A DNA stretch of 64,000 nucleotides from Candidatus Denitrolinea symbiosum (GTDB lineage: Bacteria > Chloroflexota > Anaerolineae > Anaerolineales > Villigracilaceae): assembly GCA_017312345.1 (NCBI GenBank), contig BLAA01000001.1:868001-932000 (forward strand), given 5' to 3'. The notes below the pieces were generated by a model. It had not been told where the DNA came from and did not search any database. It saw nothing but the letters and a program-made list of their open reading frames with translations. The translations under genes were made by a program, and so were the position numbers. The first letter of the stretch is position 1, and the number at the start of each line of letters is the position of its first letter. This document shows positions 17,198-25,587 of this stretch, in pieces.

Positions 17198-17908
17198 TTA
17201 CAACGGCTCTTTCGCGGGATGTCCCGCTTTGCGCGGATATTTCGGCGGCGTGACGTGGACTTTGCGGATGACGACGAGATAGCGGTCCTCTGCCACGCCC
17301 GGCAGGTTGAGGGGAATCACCTGCTGTAATTTTCCGCCCAATAATTTGACCGCGCCTTCCGCGGACTGCGCCTCGGCGGGTCCGCTTTCGCCTTTTTGCG
17401 CCAGCATCGTCCCGCCGACCTTGACCAGCGGCAGGAGGTATTCGCCCAGCACGTTCAGTTTCGCCACCGCGCGCGCCACCGCCCAGTCATATTTTTCGCG
17501 GTGATCGGCGTCCTGTCCCAGCGTTTCGGCGCGGGCGTTGATCACCTCGATGCCGTCCAGTTTCAGCAATTCGATGACGTGCTGGCAGAACATGGCCTTC
17601 TTGCCCACCGATTCGACCAGCGTCACCTGCATGGACGGGTAAAGGATCTTGAGGGGAATGCCCGGGAAACCCGCGCCCGTCCCCACGTCGACGAGACGCG
17701 CGGGCGGGTTGGCTTTCCAGGCGAGGACGCAGGAGAACGAGTCCAGGAAATGTTTGACGCGGATTCCCTCCGCGTCGCGAATGGCTGTCAGGTTGAATTT
17801 CTGATTCCACAACGCCAGTTCCTTCTCGTAGGCGGCGAGCGCCAATACTTGCCTCCCCGTGAGATGGACGTTGAACAATTCCCGCGCGTCGTGGATCAAT
17901 TTCTCCAT
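17198..17908 (-). CDS. rsmG: 16S rRNA (guanine527-N7)-methyltransferase
   Basis: The 236-residue protein has the RsmG hallmarks: LWNQKFNLTAIRDAEGIRVKH, the SAM motif VDVGTGAGFPGIPLKI, and WAVARAVAKLNVLGEYLLPLVKVGG. It methylates G527 in the decoding centre of the small ribosomal subunit. The C-terminus is extended and basic (PPKYPRKAGHPAKEPL). A TATAAT box lies 6 nt upstream of the ATG, so the transcript appears leaderless. It is divergent from the GT4 gene. Confidence 0.93.
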   Translation of the reverse strand: MEKLIHDARELFNVHLTGRQVLALAAYEKELALWNQKFNLTAIRDAEGIRVKHFLDSFSCVLAWKANPPARLVDVGTGAGFPGIPLKILYPSMQVTLVESVGKKAMFCQHVIELLKLDGIEVINARAETLGQDADHREKYDWAVARAVAKLNVLGEYLLPLVKVGGTMLAQKGESGPAEAQSAEGAVKLLGGKLQQVIPLNLPGVAEDRYLVVIRKVHVTPPKYPRKAGHPAKEPL

Positions 17909-17914
17909 GCGAAA

Positions 17915-17920
17915 ATTATA
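17915..17920 (-). promoter_or_regulatory. -10 box of rsmG, predicted leaderless start
   Basis: TATAAT reads on the minus strand from 17920 to 17915 and is followed by only 6 nt before the ATG at 17908. A second TATAAT for the divergent GT4 gene lies 28 nt away at 17949-17954. Confidence 0.6.
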
Positions 17921-17948
17921 CCCTACGCGTCATGCCCGTCGGTGAGGG

Positions 17949-17954
17949 TATAAT
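17949..17954 (+). promoter_or_regulatory. -10 box of the GT4 operon
   Basis: TATAAT ends 10 nt before the ATG at 17965. The expected leader is no more than about 3 nt, too short for a ribosome site. Confidence 0.55.
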
Positions 17955-17964
17955 CCCCCCGCTT

Positions 17965-19125
17965 ATGAAAATCCTGACCGTTCTCACTTATTACCGTCCG
18001 CACACTTCGGGACTGACCATCTACGCCGAGCGGCTGGCGCGCGCCTTCGCCAGGCGCGGCCACGAAGTGACCGTGATGACCACGCAATACGACAAGTCTC
18101 TGCCGCGCGAGGAGACGATGGACGGCGTCCGCATCATCCGCGTTCCTGTGGCGGTGCGGATCAGCAAGGGCGCCATCTCGCCGACCTTCGGCTGGGTGGT
18201 GACCAAACTGGTCGCGACCCACGACGTCGTCCATCTCCATCTCCCGCAGTTCGACGCGCCCGGCGTGGCTTTCCGCGCCCGTCTCTTCGGCAAACCTGCC
18301 GTCCTCACCTATCACTGCGACCTGACCCTCCCGCCCGGACTCTTCAACCGCATCGTCAATGTCGTCGTCCATTTTCAAAATTACATGGCGGGGATTTTGT
18401 CGAATCACATCGTGACGTACACGCAGGATTACGCCGACCACTCGCCGTATCTCTCGCGCTACCGCAACAAACTGACCCCGATCCTGCCACCGATCAAGCT
18501 GCCGCCCCCAGCCGAGGGAGCGGTGGAGGCCTTCGCGCGGACCCACGAGACGCGCGTCCGCCGTCCCGTGATCGGCATGGCGACGCGTTTCGCGTCCGAG
18601 AAGGGAGTCGAGATCCTGGTCGAGGCGCTGCCCGCCGTGCTGGAGAAATATCCCGACGCGCAGGTCCTGTACGCGGGTCAGCATTTGAACGTCATCGGCG
18701 AGGCGGAGTACTACGAGCGGCTCCGTCCCCAGATCGAGAAGTATGAAGCGAACGGACATTGGAAATTTCTGGGCGTGCTGGACCCCGTCCAGATGGCGGC
18801 GTACTATCCCAACCTCGACGCGCTGGTTGTGCCGTCGTTGAATTCCACCGAGGCGTTTGGATTGGTGCAGGTGGAGGCGATGATGAACGGCGTGCCGTGT
18901 ATTGCTTCGGCGCTGCCCGGCGTGCGCCGCCCCGCGCAGATGCACAAGATGGGCGAGGTCGTCCCCATCGGCGACGCGCCCGCGCTGGCCGAGGCCCTGC
19001 TCAAAATCTTTGCGAATCGCGGCGCGTATCGCTGCGACGCGGCCGAACTCGCGGCCATGTACGATCCCGAATCCATCGCGGCGGAGTACGAGAAGTTGTT
19101 CGCGAAGTTGACGCGAAAATCATAG
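17965..19125 (+). CDS. Glycosyltransferase family 4 protein
   Basis: The protein has 386 residues from the ATG at 17965; an in-frame ATG at 17932 lies upstream of the TATAAT box and is unlikely. The N-terminal acceptor domain is MKILTVLTYYRPHTSGLTIYAERLARAF. The C-terminal GT4 nucleotide-sugar domain has GMATRFASEKGVEILVEALP and PSLNSTEAFGLVQVEAMMNG, with the conserved Glu pair. It transfers a sugar, donor unknown, to a lipid or glycan. It heads a plus-strand run with a methyltransferase, a GT39-like membrane protein and pyrD. Confidence 0.88.
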   Translation: MKILTVLTYYRPHTSGLTIYAERLARAFARRGHEVTVMTTQYDKSLPREETMDGVRIIRVPVAVRISKGAISPTFGWVVTKLVATHDVVHLHLPQFDAPGVAFRARLFGKPAVLTYHCDLTLPPGLFNRIVNVVVHFQNYMAGILSNHIVTYTQDYADHSPYLSRYRNKLTPILPPIKLPPPAEGAVEAFARTHETRVRRPVIGMATRFASEKGVEILVEALPAVLEKYPDAQVLYAGQHLNVIGEAEYYERLRPQIEKYEANGHWKFLGVLDPVQMAAYYPNLDALVVPSLNSTEAFGLVQVEAMMNGVPCIASALPGVRRPAQMHKMGEVVPIGDAPALAEALLKIFANRGAYRCDAAELAAMYDPESIAAEYEKLFAKLTRKS

Positions 19126-19141
19126 CGCGCTGGCGTCTCTC

Positions 19142-19873
19142 ATGCCATTCGACGAAAAATATTTTTCCACCCACACCTACGCGGACGTGTCGTTCGCGAA
19201 ATACAGCCAGTATTGGTGGTCGAATCGATTCTACGCCGCGCTGGCGCGGCGATACGGACGGCGCGGCGCGCGCCTGCTGGAGATCGGCTCCGGGCTGGGA
19301 CATCTCGTGGCGCAGCTCGAAGACTCGTTCCAGACCTTCGGCATGGACTTGAATCACTGGGCGGTGAAACAGTCGCGGCCCGTCGTGGACGCGTCCGCGC
19401 TGATGACGGCTTCCGCGCAGGAACTTCCCTTCGCGGACGGGGCGTTCAACGTGGTCATCATCAAGCACATCGTGGAGCATCTGCCGAATCCCGAAAAAGC
19501 CATCGCCGAGATCGGGCGCGTCACCGAAGCGGGCGGGACGCTCATCCTCGCCACGCCGAATCTCGCCTCCCTGCTGAAGCCGTGGAAAGGCGACAGGTGG
19601 ATCGGCTACCAGGACCCGACGCACATCTCCCTCAAACCGCCCGAGGAATGGCTGAATTTAATTCGCGCGGCAAACTTCAGTCTGCGCCGCGTCTTCGCGG
19701 ACGGATTCTGGGACGTGCCGTACCTGCCCGCCGTTCCGAAGCAACTGCAAAAATTGTTCTTCGGCTCGCTCGGCGGATTCCAAGCCATCACGGGATTCAT
19801 CTTCCTCCCAATGCGTTGGGGAGAGAGTATCATTGTCATTGCGAGAAAGCAGCAGATAGAGAGCAGTAAGTAA
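19142..19873 (+). CDS. Class I SAM-dependent methyltransferase
   Basis: The protein has 243 residues. Motif I is LLEIGSGLGHLVAQL; motif II/III is FNVVIIKHIVEHLPNPEKAI; then GGTLILATPNLASL. This is the methyltransferase 11/23 type common in surface-glycan clusters. The gene lies 16 nt after the GT4 stop. A dispersed AGAGAGCAG repeat overlaps its last codons (QQIESSK), so the C-terminal end may have been rewritten by the repeat. Confidence 0.82.
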   Translation: MPFDEKYFSTHTYADVSFAKYSQYWWSNRFYAALARRYGRRGARLLEIGSGLGHLVAQLEDSFQTFGMDLNHWAVKQSRPVVDASALMTASAQELPFADGAFNVVIIKHIVEHLPNPEKAIAEIGRVTEAGGTLILATPNLASLLKPWKGDRWIGYQDPTHISLKPPEEWLNLIRAANFSLRRVFADGFWDVPYLPAVPKQLQKLFFGSLGGFQAITGFIFLPMRWGESIIVIARKQQIESSK

Positions 19874-19887
19874 AGTAGAGAGCAGTC
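19853..19887 (+). repeat. AGAGAGCAG-type dispersed repeat at the end of the methyltransferase gene
   Basis: Degenerate units of (T)AGAGAGCAGT run across the stop codon of the methyltransferase gene. Related copies lie at 25568-25595, 27065-27095, 28668-28682, 52867-52897 and 56425-56460. Confidence 0.55.
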
Positions 19888-19944
19888 CCTGCCATCCATC
19901 CCCCATCTTCATTTCCTCCGTCTCCCGTCATCGGTCCTCCGTCC

Positions 19945-22086
19945 ATGAACGAACCCACCGTCCTCGATTACGTCAAGTCCATTTTCAAAGATTGGAAATC
20001 CTTCGCCGCCTTCCTGCGCGCCTGGAGTCAACACGCCGACACCGCCAACCTGATCGAAACCCCGGCGGTTGAAGGAGCGTCCGCATCAGACGTTGAGCGT
20101 GCGACGTTCAGCCTTCAACATTTCGCGCTCCCCTGGCGCTCCCTGCTCGCCCTGCTCCTCGGCCTGACCGCGCAGCGTCTCTTTGAACCGCCCATGCGCA
20201 GCGCCTTGGTCGGCGTCCCGCTGTACCTCGCCGCGCTGGCGCTGGCGTTGTGGGCCTTCCGCCGCGGGGAATTGTCTCCCGCGCCCCTGCCCGCGTCCGA
20301 AGAACATACCGACCCGCTCACGGTTCGCGGCTTCGCGCTGCTCCTGGCGGTCGTCTACGGCATAGCCGCCTTCCATATGATGGGGAGCAACTTCATCACC
20401 GACACGCCCAGCAACACCTTCACGCTCCTCAATCTCGGCCTGCTCGCGGTGACGCTCATCCTGTTCCTGCGCGCCTTCTGGCTGAAAGCGCCGCAGTCCT
20501 TTTGGAGACGGCTTGCCGCCTCGCTCGGACGCTTCCAATGGGACCGGCGCGCCGCTCTCTGGTTCTCGCTCGCGGCGGGAGCGCTCGTCCTCACGCTCTT
20601 TTTCCGCTTCTACCACCTCAGCACGGTCGTCCCTGAAATGACGAGCGATCACGCCGAAAAATTGGAAGACGTGCTGGACATCACCAGGGGCAAATACTCC
20701 ATCTTCTTCGAGCGCAACACGGGACGCGAGCCGCTGTACATTTATTTGTCCGCGCTGCTCACGCCGTTCTTCGGCGTCTCTTTCCTCGATATCAAAGTCG
20801 CGGCGGTCATCGGCGGACTGGCGATGCTCCCGTATCTCTATCTGCTCGGCAAGGAGATGGGGAGTCCGCGCATCGGCTTGCTGGCGGTGGCCTTCGCGGG
20901 CATTGCTTATTGGCCCAACGTCATCGAGCGCTTCGCCTTGCGGATTTCGTTCTATCCGCTCTTCGTCGCGCCGACGCTCTACTATCTCATCCGCGGTCTG
21001 CGGCGACAGCAGCGCAACGACTTCATCCTCGCGGGGCTGGCGCTCGGTCTCGGCTTGAACGGTTATACGCCCTTCCGCATCATGCCGTTCGTGGTGGTCA
21101 TCCTCGTCGGCTTGTACCTGCTCCATGTCCGCGAGAAGACCGTCCGCAAGCAGACGGCGCTTTGGCTGGTCCTGCTGGCGCTGATCTCGTTCATCATCTT
21201 CATCCCGCTGGCGCGCTACGCCCTCGAATTTCCCGACAAATTCGGATTCCGCGCGCTCTCGCGCCTGGGTTCGGTGGAGCGTCCCCTGCCCGGCCCGGCC
21301 TGGCAGCTTTTCCTCGGCAACCTGTGGAACTCGCTGAAGCAATTCAACTGGGATAACGGCAACGCCTGGGTGCACTCGATTCCCTACCGCCCCGCGCTGG
21401 ACGTGGTGAGCGGCGCGCTGTTCCTTCTGGGCGCCGCGCTGCTGACGGCGCGTTACGTCCGCTCGCGCCAGTGGCAGGACCTCGTCCTCCTGGTTTCCGT
21501 CCCGTTGACGCAGATGCCGTCCATTCTGTCGCTGGCCTTCCCCGTCGAGAACCCGTCCATGAACCGCGCCGCGGGCGCCATCGTGCCGGTCTTCCTGCTC
21601 GTGGGGATCGGGCTGGATGGCCTGATGTCCGCCTGGGGGTCGGAGAAGAAGCGGGCCGCGGCGGGCTGGGCGCTGGCGGGCGTCCTCTTCGTCGCGTCGA
21701 GTCTCCAAAACTATAATCTCGTCTTCCGCCAATACAACGATCAATACATCAGAAGTTCATGGAACACCTCCGAAATGGGCGCGGTGATGAAGAGCGCCAT
21801 GCAGCGGGGCGTGCCGGCGGAGAACGTCTGGATCGTGCCGTATCCCTATTGGGTGGACACGCGCCTGCCGCCGATCTGGGCGGGCGTGCCGGGACCGGAC
21901 ATTGCCGTGCCGCGCGAGGAGTTGGCGAAGACGCTCGAAACGCCGGGCCCGAAAGTTTTCATGGTGAAGATCGACGACCTGGAAACGCTCAACCTGCTGC
22001 AGTCGCTCTACCCGTCCGGCGCGCTGCAAGTTTACGATTCGTATATTGACGACGCCTATAATTTTTGGACGCTCAGCGTGCCATGA
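19945..22086 (+). CDS. GT39-like (PMT/ArnT-type) membrane glycosyltransferase
   Basis: The 713-residue protein has a soluble N-terminus of about 65 residues followed by about twelve membrane segments. After the third segment the periplasmic-loop pattern TSDHAEKLEDVLDITRGKY, then NTGREPLYIYLSALL, resembles the acidic first loop of polyprenyl-phosphate-sugar transferases. A C-terminal soluble part follows (VWIVPYPYWVDTRLPP). It would move a sugar from a polyprenyl carrier to an exported acceptor. Its TGA overlaps the ATG of pyrD (ATGA). Confidence 0.72.
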   Translation: MNEPTVLDYVKSIFKDWKSFAAFLRAWSQHADTANLIETPAVEGASASDVERATFSLQHFALPWRSLLALLLGLTAQRLFEPPMRSALVGVPLYLAALALALWAFRRGELSPAPLPASEEHTDPLTVRGFALLLAVVYGIAAFHMMGSNFITDTPSNTFTLLNLGLLAVTLILFLRAFWLKAPQSFWRRLAASLGRFQWDRRAALWFSLAAGALVLTLFFRFYHLSTVVPEMTSDHAEKLEDVLDITRGKYSIFFERNTGREPLYIYLSALLTPFFGVSFLDIKVAAVIGGLAMLPYLYLLGKEMGSPRIGLLAVAFAGIAYWPNVIERFALRISFYPLFVAPTLYYLIRGLRRQQRNDFILAGLALGLGLNGYTPFRIMPFVVVILVGLYLLHVREKTVRKQTALWLVLLALISFIIFIPLARYALEFPDKFGFRALSRLGSVERPLPGPAWQLFLGNLWNSLKQFNWDNGNAWVHSIPYRPALDVVSGALFLLGAALLTARYVRSRQWQDLVLLVSVPLTQMPSILSLAFPVENPSMNRAAGAIVPVFLLVGIGLDGLMSAWGSEKKRAAAGWALAGVLFVASSLQNYNLVFRQYNDQYIRSSWNTSEMGAVMKSAMQRGVPAENVWIVPYPYWVDTRLPPIWAGVPGPDIAVPREELAKTLETPGPKVFMVKIDDLETLNLLQSLYPSGALQVYDSYIDDAYNFWTLSVP

Positions 22087-23159
22087 CCTACCGCCGCCTG
22101 GTCCGCCCCCTGCTCTTTCGCCTCGAAGCGGAGACCGCGCACGGGTTGACGCTTTCCGCGTTGCGCGCCGCGCAGTCCGTTCCGCCCGCGCTGTGGCTGT
22201 TGGAAGTCATGTATCGCGCGCCGAATAAACCTGTCCGCGCCTTCGGGTTGGATTTCAAGAATCCTGTCGGGCTGGCCGCGGGCTACGACAAGGACGCGCT
22301 GGCCGTCCGCGCGCTGGGCGCGCTGGGATTCGGTCACGTGGAAATCGGCACAGTGACGCCTCTGCCGCAGGAGGGAAATCCGAAGCCGCGGCTCTTTCGC
22401 CTCGTGGAGGATGAAGCCGTCATCAACCGCATGGGGTTCCCCAGCCGCGGTTCGGTTTTTGTGCGCGAACAACTGAGTCCCTCCCGAAGGACCAGCCTGT
22501 TCGAGCGCGCCCTCAAACTTGAGCCGCGGCGCTCGGACGTGATCCTCGGCGTCAACATCGGCAAAAACAAGTCCACGCCCAACGAGGAGGCGGTCCTGGA
22601 TTATCTCAGCCTGCTCCAGGAATTTGCGTCGCACGCCGACTATATCGCGGTTAACGTCAGTTCGCCCAACACGGTGGGACTCCGCCAGTTGCAGGGACGC
22701 GCCGCGCTGGAGGGACTGCTGACCCAACTCCACGCCCAGCGACAGTTCGAGGAGGCCAGCTGCAAAAAACGACTTCCGCTGCTCGTCAAACTCGCGCCGG
22801 ACCTGACCCCATCCGAGTTGGACGACGCCCTCGACGTGATCCTGCAAACGCGCATGGACGGCGTCATCGCGACGAACACCACGCTGGCGCGTGAGGGGCT
22901 TCTGTCCGCGCAGCGGGACGAGGCGGGCGGGTTGAGCGGCCGCCCGTTGACGGGCCGCAGCGAGGCGATGTTGAGTCAGATCGTGAAGCGCGTGGACGGT
23001 CGGATTCCCGTCGTCAGCGCGGGCGGCGTCATGGGTCCCGAAGACGCGAAACGCCGCCTCGGGATGGGGGCGGCGCTGGTGCAGGTCTATACCGGGCTGG
23101 CGTATCGCGGCCCGGGGCTGGTCAGGCAGATCGCGCGCGGGCTTTCTTCTTCTGCGTAA
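22083..23159 (+). CDS. pyrD: Dihydroorotate dehydrogenase (quinone), class 2
   Basis: The protein has 358 residues. The N-terminal membrane-associating helix (YRRLVRPLLFRLEAETAHGL) marks class 2. The barrel contains NPVGLAAGYDKDALAVRALG, INRMGFPSRG, VNVSSPNTVGLRQLQG (catalytic Ser) and VSAGGVMGPEDAKRRLGMGA for FMN phosphate. It oxidises dihydroorotate to orotate and passes electrons to quinone at the membrane. ATGA coupling with the upstream gene fixes the start. The last 38 nt overlap the convergent EthD-like gene. Confidence 0.94.
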   Translation: MTYRRLVRPLLFRLEAETAHGLTLSALRAAQSVPPALWLLEVMYRAPNKPVRAFGLDFKNPVGLAAGYDKDALAVRALGALGFGHVEIGTVTPLPQEGNPKPRLFRLVEDEAVINRMGFPSRGSVFVREQLSPSRRTSLFERALKLEPRRSDVILGVNIGKNKSTPNEEAVLDYLSLLQEFASHADYIAVNVSSPNTVGLRQLQGRAALEGLLTQLHAQRQFEEASCKKRLPLLVKLAPDLTPSELDDALDVILQTRMDGVIATNTTLAREGLLSAQRDEAGGLSGRPLTGRSEAMLSQIVKRVDGRIPVVSAGGVMGPEDAKRRLGMGAALVQVYTGLAYRGPGLVRQIARGLSSSA

Positions 23160-23490
23160 CTGTCTTCTTGAATTCCTTTTCTGTGGCTTCCTGGTGCGGG
23201 GCGATGAGCAGGACAAATTTTCCGTCTGCAAATTGATGCAGCCACTCGCCCGCCTGTTGACCGGCTGCGGAGGCCAGCGCGGCGTCCAGCGCGGCGCGGT
23301 CGTCGAAATAGAACTCGTGGATCTTGTACGGGCGCGGCCCGCTCCCGACGTACAGCGCGTCCTCGATGAGGCTGACGGATTCGCGGCGCAGGCCGGGCAT
23401 CTGCTCGGCGAGACGGAGGAAGGTCTGCCAGCCGGAGGCGAACCCCGCCGCGTCGACAGGACGGTCAAAGAGGATGATGAGTTTGTGCAT
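23122..23490 (-). CDS. EthD-like dimeric alpha/beta-barrel protein
   Basis: The 122-residue protein begins MHKLIILFDRPVDAAGF, like EthD-domain proteins that form small ferredoxin-like dimers. GPRPYKIHEFYFDDRAALDAAL supports this. The C-terminus is a Lys-rich tail (KEFKKTVTQKKKARARSA) encoded in the overlap with pyrD. The function is unknown; EthD proteins often act beside oxygenases or as stress-response barrels. An in-frame start 69 nt upstream adds a low-complexity stretch and was not used. Confidence 0.65.
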   Translation of the reverse strand: MHKLIILFDRPVDAAGFASGWQTFLRLAEQMPGLRRESVSLIEDALYVGSGPRPYKIHEFYFDDRAALDAALASAAGQQAGEWLHQFADGKFVLLIAPHQEATEKEFKKTVTQKKKARARSA

Positions 23491-23555
23491 GGTCTTAACT
23501 GAACGATCCGCTAATCGTCGGGAAGGCGTTTGCCCAACGTCTGCGAAAGTAAATG

Positions 23556-23969
23556 TCACAGGAATTCGGAAAACACTTTCCTCAGCTCGTCTAAATCTTG
23601 AAGGTGATTTCGCAAAACGTCGAATACAATTTTACGATCAACTTCGAGATAATCGTGGACGAGAACGTTGCGAAAACCCACCATGCGAATCCATTTCTCG
23701 CGTAAATCTTCAGAGATAAATTTCTTCTCTTCGAGAGCGTATACGATATCGCTATACCAATTGACTTCCCCAAGCCCCAGGTCGGCAACAATGTGATTGC
23801 CAATATCCAGCGTGACCTCGATTGCCAAATGGAGAAATCGTTCCGCGCTCCCATAAAGTTTGGGGTCGCCTAGAAATTCCTCCAGCGAATAAGATCGCAT
23901 GGCGCGCAGGATCTTCAGGTACTCGTCCAATTTCTGGAGGCGTTTACGAATAACTTCGGTTTTGACCAT
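23556..23969 (-). CDS. hepT: HepT-like HEPN toxin (DUF86)
   Basis: The protein has 137 residues. The HEPN RNase motif Rx4HxY appears as FRNVLVHDYLEVD. VIRKRLQKLDEYLKIL and AIEVTLDIGNHIVADLGLGE fit DUF86. HepT proteins are RNases blocked when their partner MntA adds AMP groups near the active-site Tyr. The gene overlaps mntA by 26 nt on the same strand, as usual for the pair. Confidence 0.88.
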   Translation of the reverse strand: MVKTEVIRKRLQKLDEYLKILRAMRSYSLEEFLGDPKLYGSAERFLHLAIEVTLDIGNHIVADLGLGEVNWYSDIVYALEEKKFISEDLREKWIRMVGFRNVLVHDYLEVDRKIVFDVLRNHLQDLDELRKVFSEFL

Positions 23970-24378
23970 CTTGAATCCTCCGCTTGTACGCTTCGCGTTG
24001 GATTTTCAAATACGGAAGGAAATCGAAATACTGGCGCAAGACCAGGGAATAGTAATTGCCCGCGTCAAATCCCTCGGCGCGATAAACGAGACGATTTTGC
24101 CTCACCGCTTCAAATCTCAACACAATGTCTTCCCTGTCGAGAATGACCAGGTCAATATTGGTAAAACCAACCCGCGCCAGGTCGGCGAGAATGTCCAATT
24201 TACGCGCGCGTAAGTCGGACGATCCTGCCAGCGCGATGTCGAGATCGCTTTCGGCGTGCATTCTCCCACCGGCTGCCGAACCGAAGAGATAAGCCGCCTG
24301 GACGCTCGAATATTTTTTGAACACATCCGCGAGCAGGGTCAAATCGGGGAAGGCGGGCGCAGAATTTTTGGACATCAT
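23944..24378 (-). CDS. mntA: MntA-like nucleotidyltransferase antitoxin
   Basis: The protein has 144 residues. FGSAAGGRMHAESDLDIAL is the minimal nucleotidyltransferase motif GSx10DxD, and DIDLVILD-like residues (NIDLVILDREDIV) give the third Asp. MntA AMPylates HepT. Two adjacent ATGs exist (24378 and 24375); the second lies 7 nt after a TACAAT box, so a leaderless start there is plausible. The first overlaps the M42 stop as ATGA, so coupled translation is also possible. Confidence 0.86.
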   Translation of the reverse strand: MMSKNSAPAFPDLTLLADVFKKYSSVQAAYLFGSAAGGRMHAESDLDIALAGSSDLRARKLDILADLARVGFTNIDLVILDREDIVLRFEAVRQNRLVYRAEGFDAGNYYSLVLRQYFDFLPYLKIQREAYKRRIQDGQNRSYS

Positions 24379-25412
24379 TTGGATTGTATCAGGGAACGCG
24401 TCATCCGACTCAACCCCGCGTGGAGCAATCGGATTGTATTGTGCCAGTCGCTCAGGCGCGCGAGGCTGGTCGGCGTGTGATGGTAGCGTCCAGGCACGGA
24501 GATCGAGAGCGACGGGATGCCCTCGCGCTGCTGGTGCATCGCGCCCGCGTCCGTGCCGCCGCCGCCCGGCTGACGGAACTGGTACGGGATTCCCTCCGCT
24601 TCGCCCGCGGCCGCGAAATGTTCGACCAGCCGCCGGTCGGGGAGGGTGTCCGCGTCGGCGATGTAGATGGCGGGGCCGTGATCGAGTTTCGAGTTGTAGA
24701 GCGAGTGCTCGCGGCCGTCGTGCGCGGGCAGGTCGCGGGCGGGAGTCGAATCCACGGCGATGGCGATGTCGGGAGCGAGCGCGTGCGCGGCCACCGTCGC
24801 GCCGCGCAGCCCCACTTCCTCCTGCACGGTGAAAGCCAGCAGGAGTTCGATGTTCGTCGGCGCGCGCTTCAGGAGTTCGATCAGCGCGGCGACGCCGAGT
24901 CGGTCGTCGAGCGCCTTGGCGAAAAGCGAATTCCCCGCGCGGCGGAACTTCGTGGAAAAACCGACGCGGTCGCCCACCTGCGCGCCTCCCTTTCCGCCCG
25001 TGTCGAGCCGCAGGGAATCGAGCGTCACTTTGCGGTCGGGGCCCTCGTCGCTGAGATGGACGGGCTTCATCCCGATCACGGCGGGGATGCGTTTTTTTCC
25101 GATGAGGACAGACTTGCCCGCTGCGTACGCGACGTCCACGCCGCCGACTTTGTCGAAGCGATAGAACCCATCGCCTTCGTCCGCGACGATCATGAAGCCG
25201 ACTTCGTCCATGTGCGCGGCGAGCAGGACCTTGAGCGGATTCCGCTTCGAGGCGCGTGTCCGCACGAGGACGTTGCCCAGCGCGTCCACGCGGACGTCGT
25301 CGGCATGCGGCTTCACCTGTTCGAGGACAATTTTCCGTACTTCGCCTTCGTCGCCAGAGACGGCGATGGCATTGCAGAGACGTTCGAGGAGTTTGAGGGA
25401 GGGAGTGGGCAT
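24375..25412 (-). CDS. M42 family metallopeptidase (FrvX/tetrahedral aminopeptidase type)
   Basis: The protein has 345 residues. Ligands of the two metals are visible in order: His in LLAAHMDEVGFM, Asp in KALDDRLGVAAL, the Glu pair in FTVQEEVGLRGA, Asp in IAIAVDST and His in RYHHTPTSLARL. Such enzymes form dodecameric cytosolic tetrahedra and trim small peptides. It is one of three M42 enzymes in this window. Upstream lies a long run of GATTGGAGATTGG repeats instead of a recognisable promoter. Confidence 0.88.
   Translation of the reverse strand: MPTPSLKLLERLCNAIAVSGDEGEVRKIVLEQVKPHADDVRVDALGNVLVRTRASKRNPLKVLLAAHMDEVGFMIVADEGDGFYRFDKVGGVDVAYAAGKSVLIGKKRIPAVIGMKPVHLSDEGPDRKVTLDSLRLDTGGKGGAQVGDRVGFSTKFRRAGNSLFAKALDDRLGVAALIELLKRAPTNIELLLAFTVQEEVGLRGATVAAHALAPDIAIAVDSTPARDLPAHDGREHSLYNSKLDHGPAIYIADADTLPDRRLVEHFAAAGEAEGIPYQFRQPGGGGTDAGAMHQQREGIPSLSISVPGRYHHTPTSLARLSDWHNTIRLLHAGLSRMTRSLIQSK
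24383..24388 (-). promoter_or_regulatory. -10 box of mntA-hepT within the end of the M42 gene
   Basis: TACAAT on the minus strand (24388 to 24383) ends 7 nt before the second ATG of mntA. It would let the toxin-antitoxin pair be transcribed apart from the upstream peptidase. Confidence 0.45.
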
Positions 25413-25433
25413 GGCGGTTGGGGGGGGGGTAAT

Positions 25434-25545
25434 TGGTGATTGGTAATTGGAGATTGGAGATTGGTGATTGGAGATTGGTGATTAGTGATTGGAGATTGGT
25501 GATTAGTGATTGGAGGTTGGGGATTGGGGGTTGGAGATTACGAGA
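25434..25545 (+). repeat. Cluster of GATTGGAGATTGGTGATTAG repeats
   Basis: At least eight degenerate units built from GATTGG(A/T)GATT(A)G fill the gap between the M42 gene and the membrane-protein gene. The reverse complement of the unit occurs before recF at 15499-15532. No coding frame uses this stretch. Confidence 0.75.
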
Positions 25546-25587
25546 TGGGCAGTTAGACGAGGCGCATTATGAACTGTTCTCTGTTCT

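Noticed and set aside
25434..25545. CRISPR array
   Set aside because: Units are 8-10 nt, degenerate and without unique spacers. No cas genes are present in the window.
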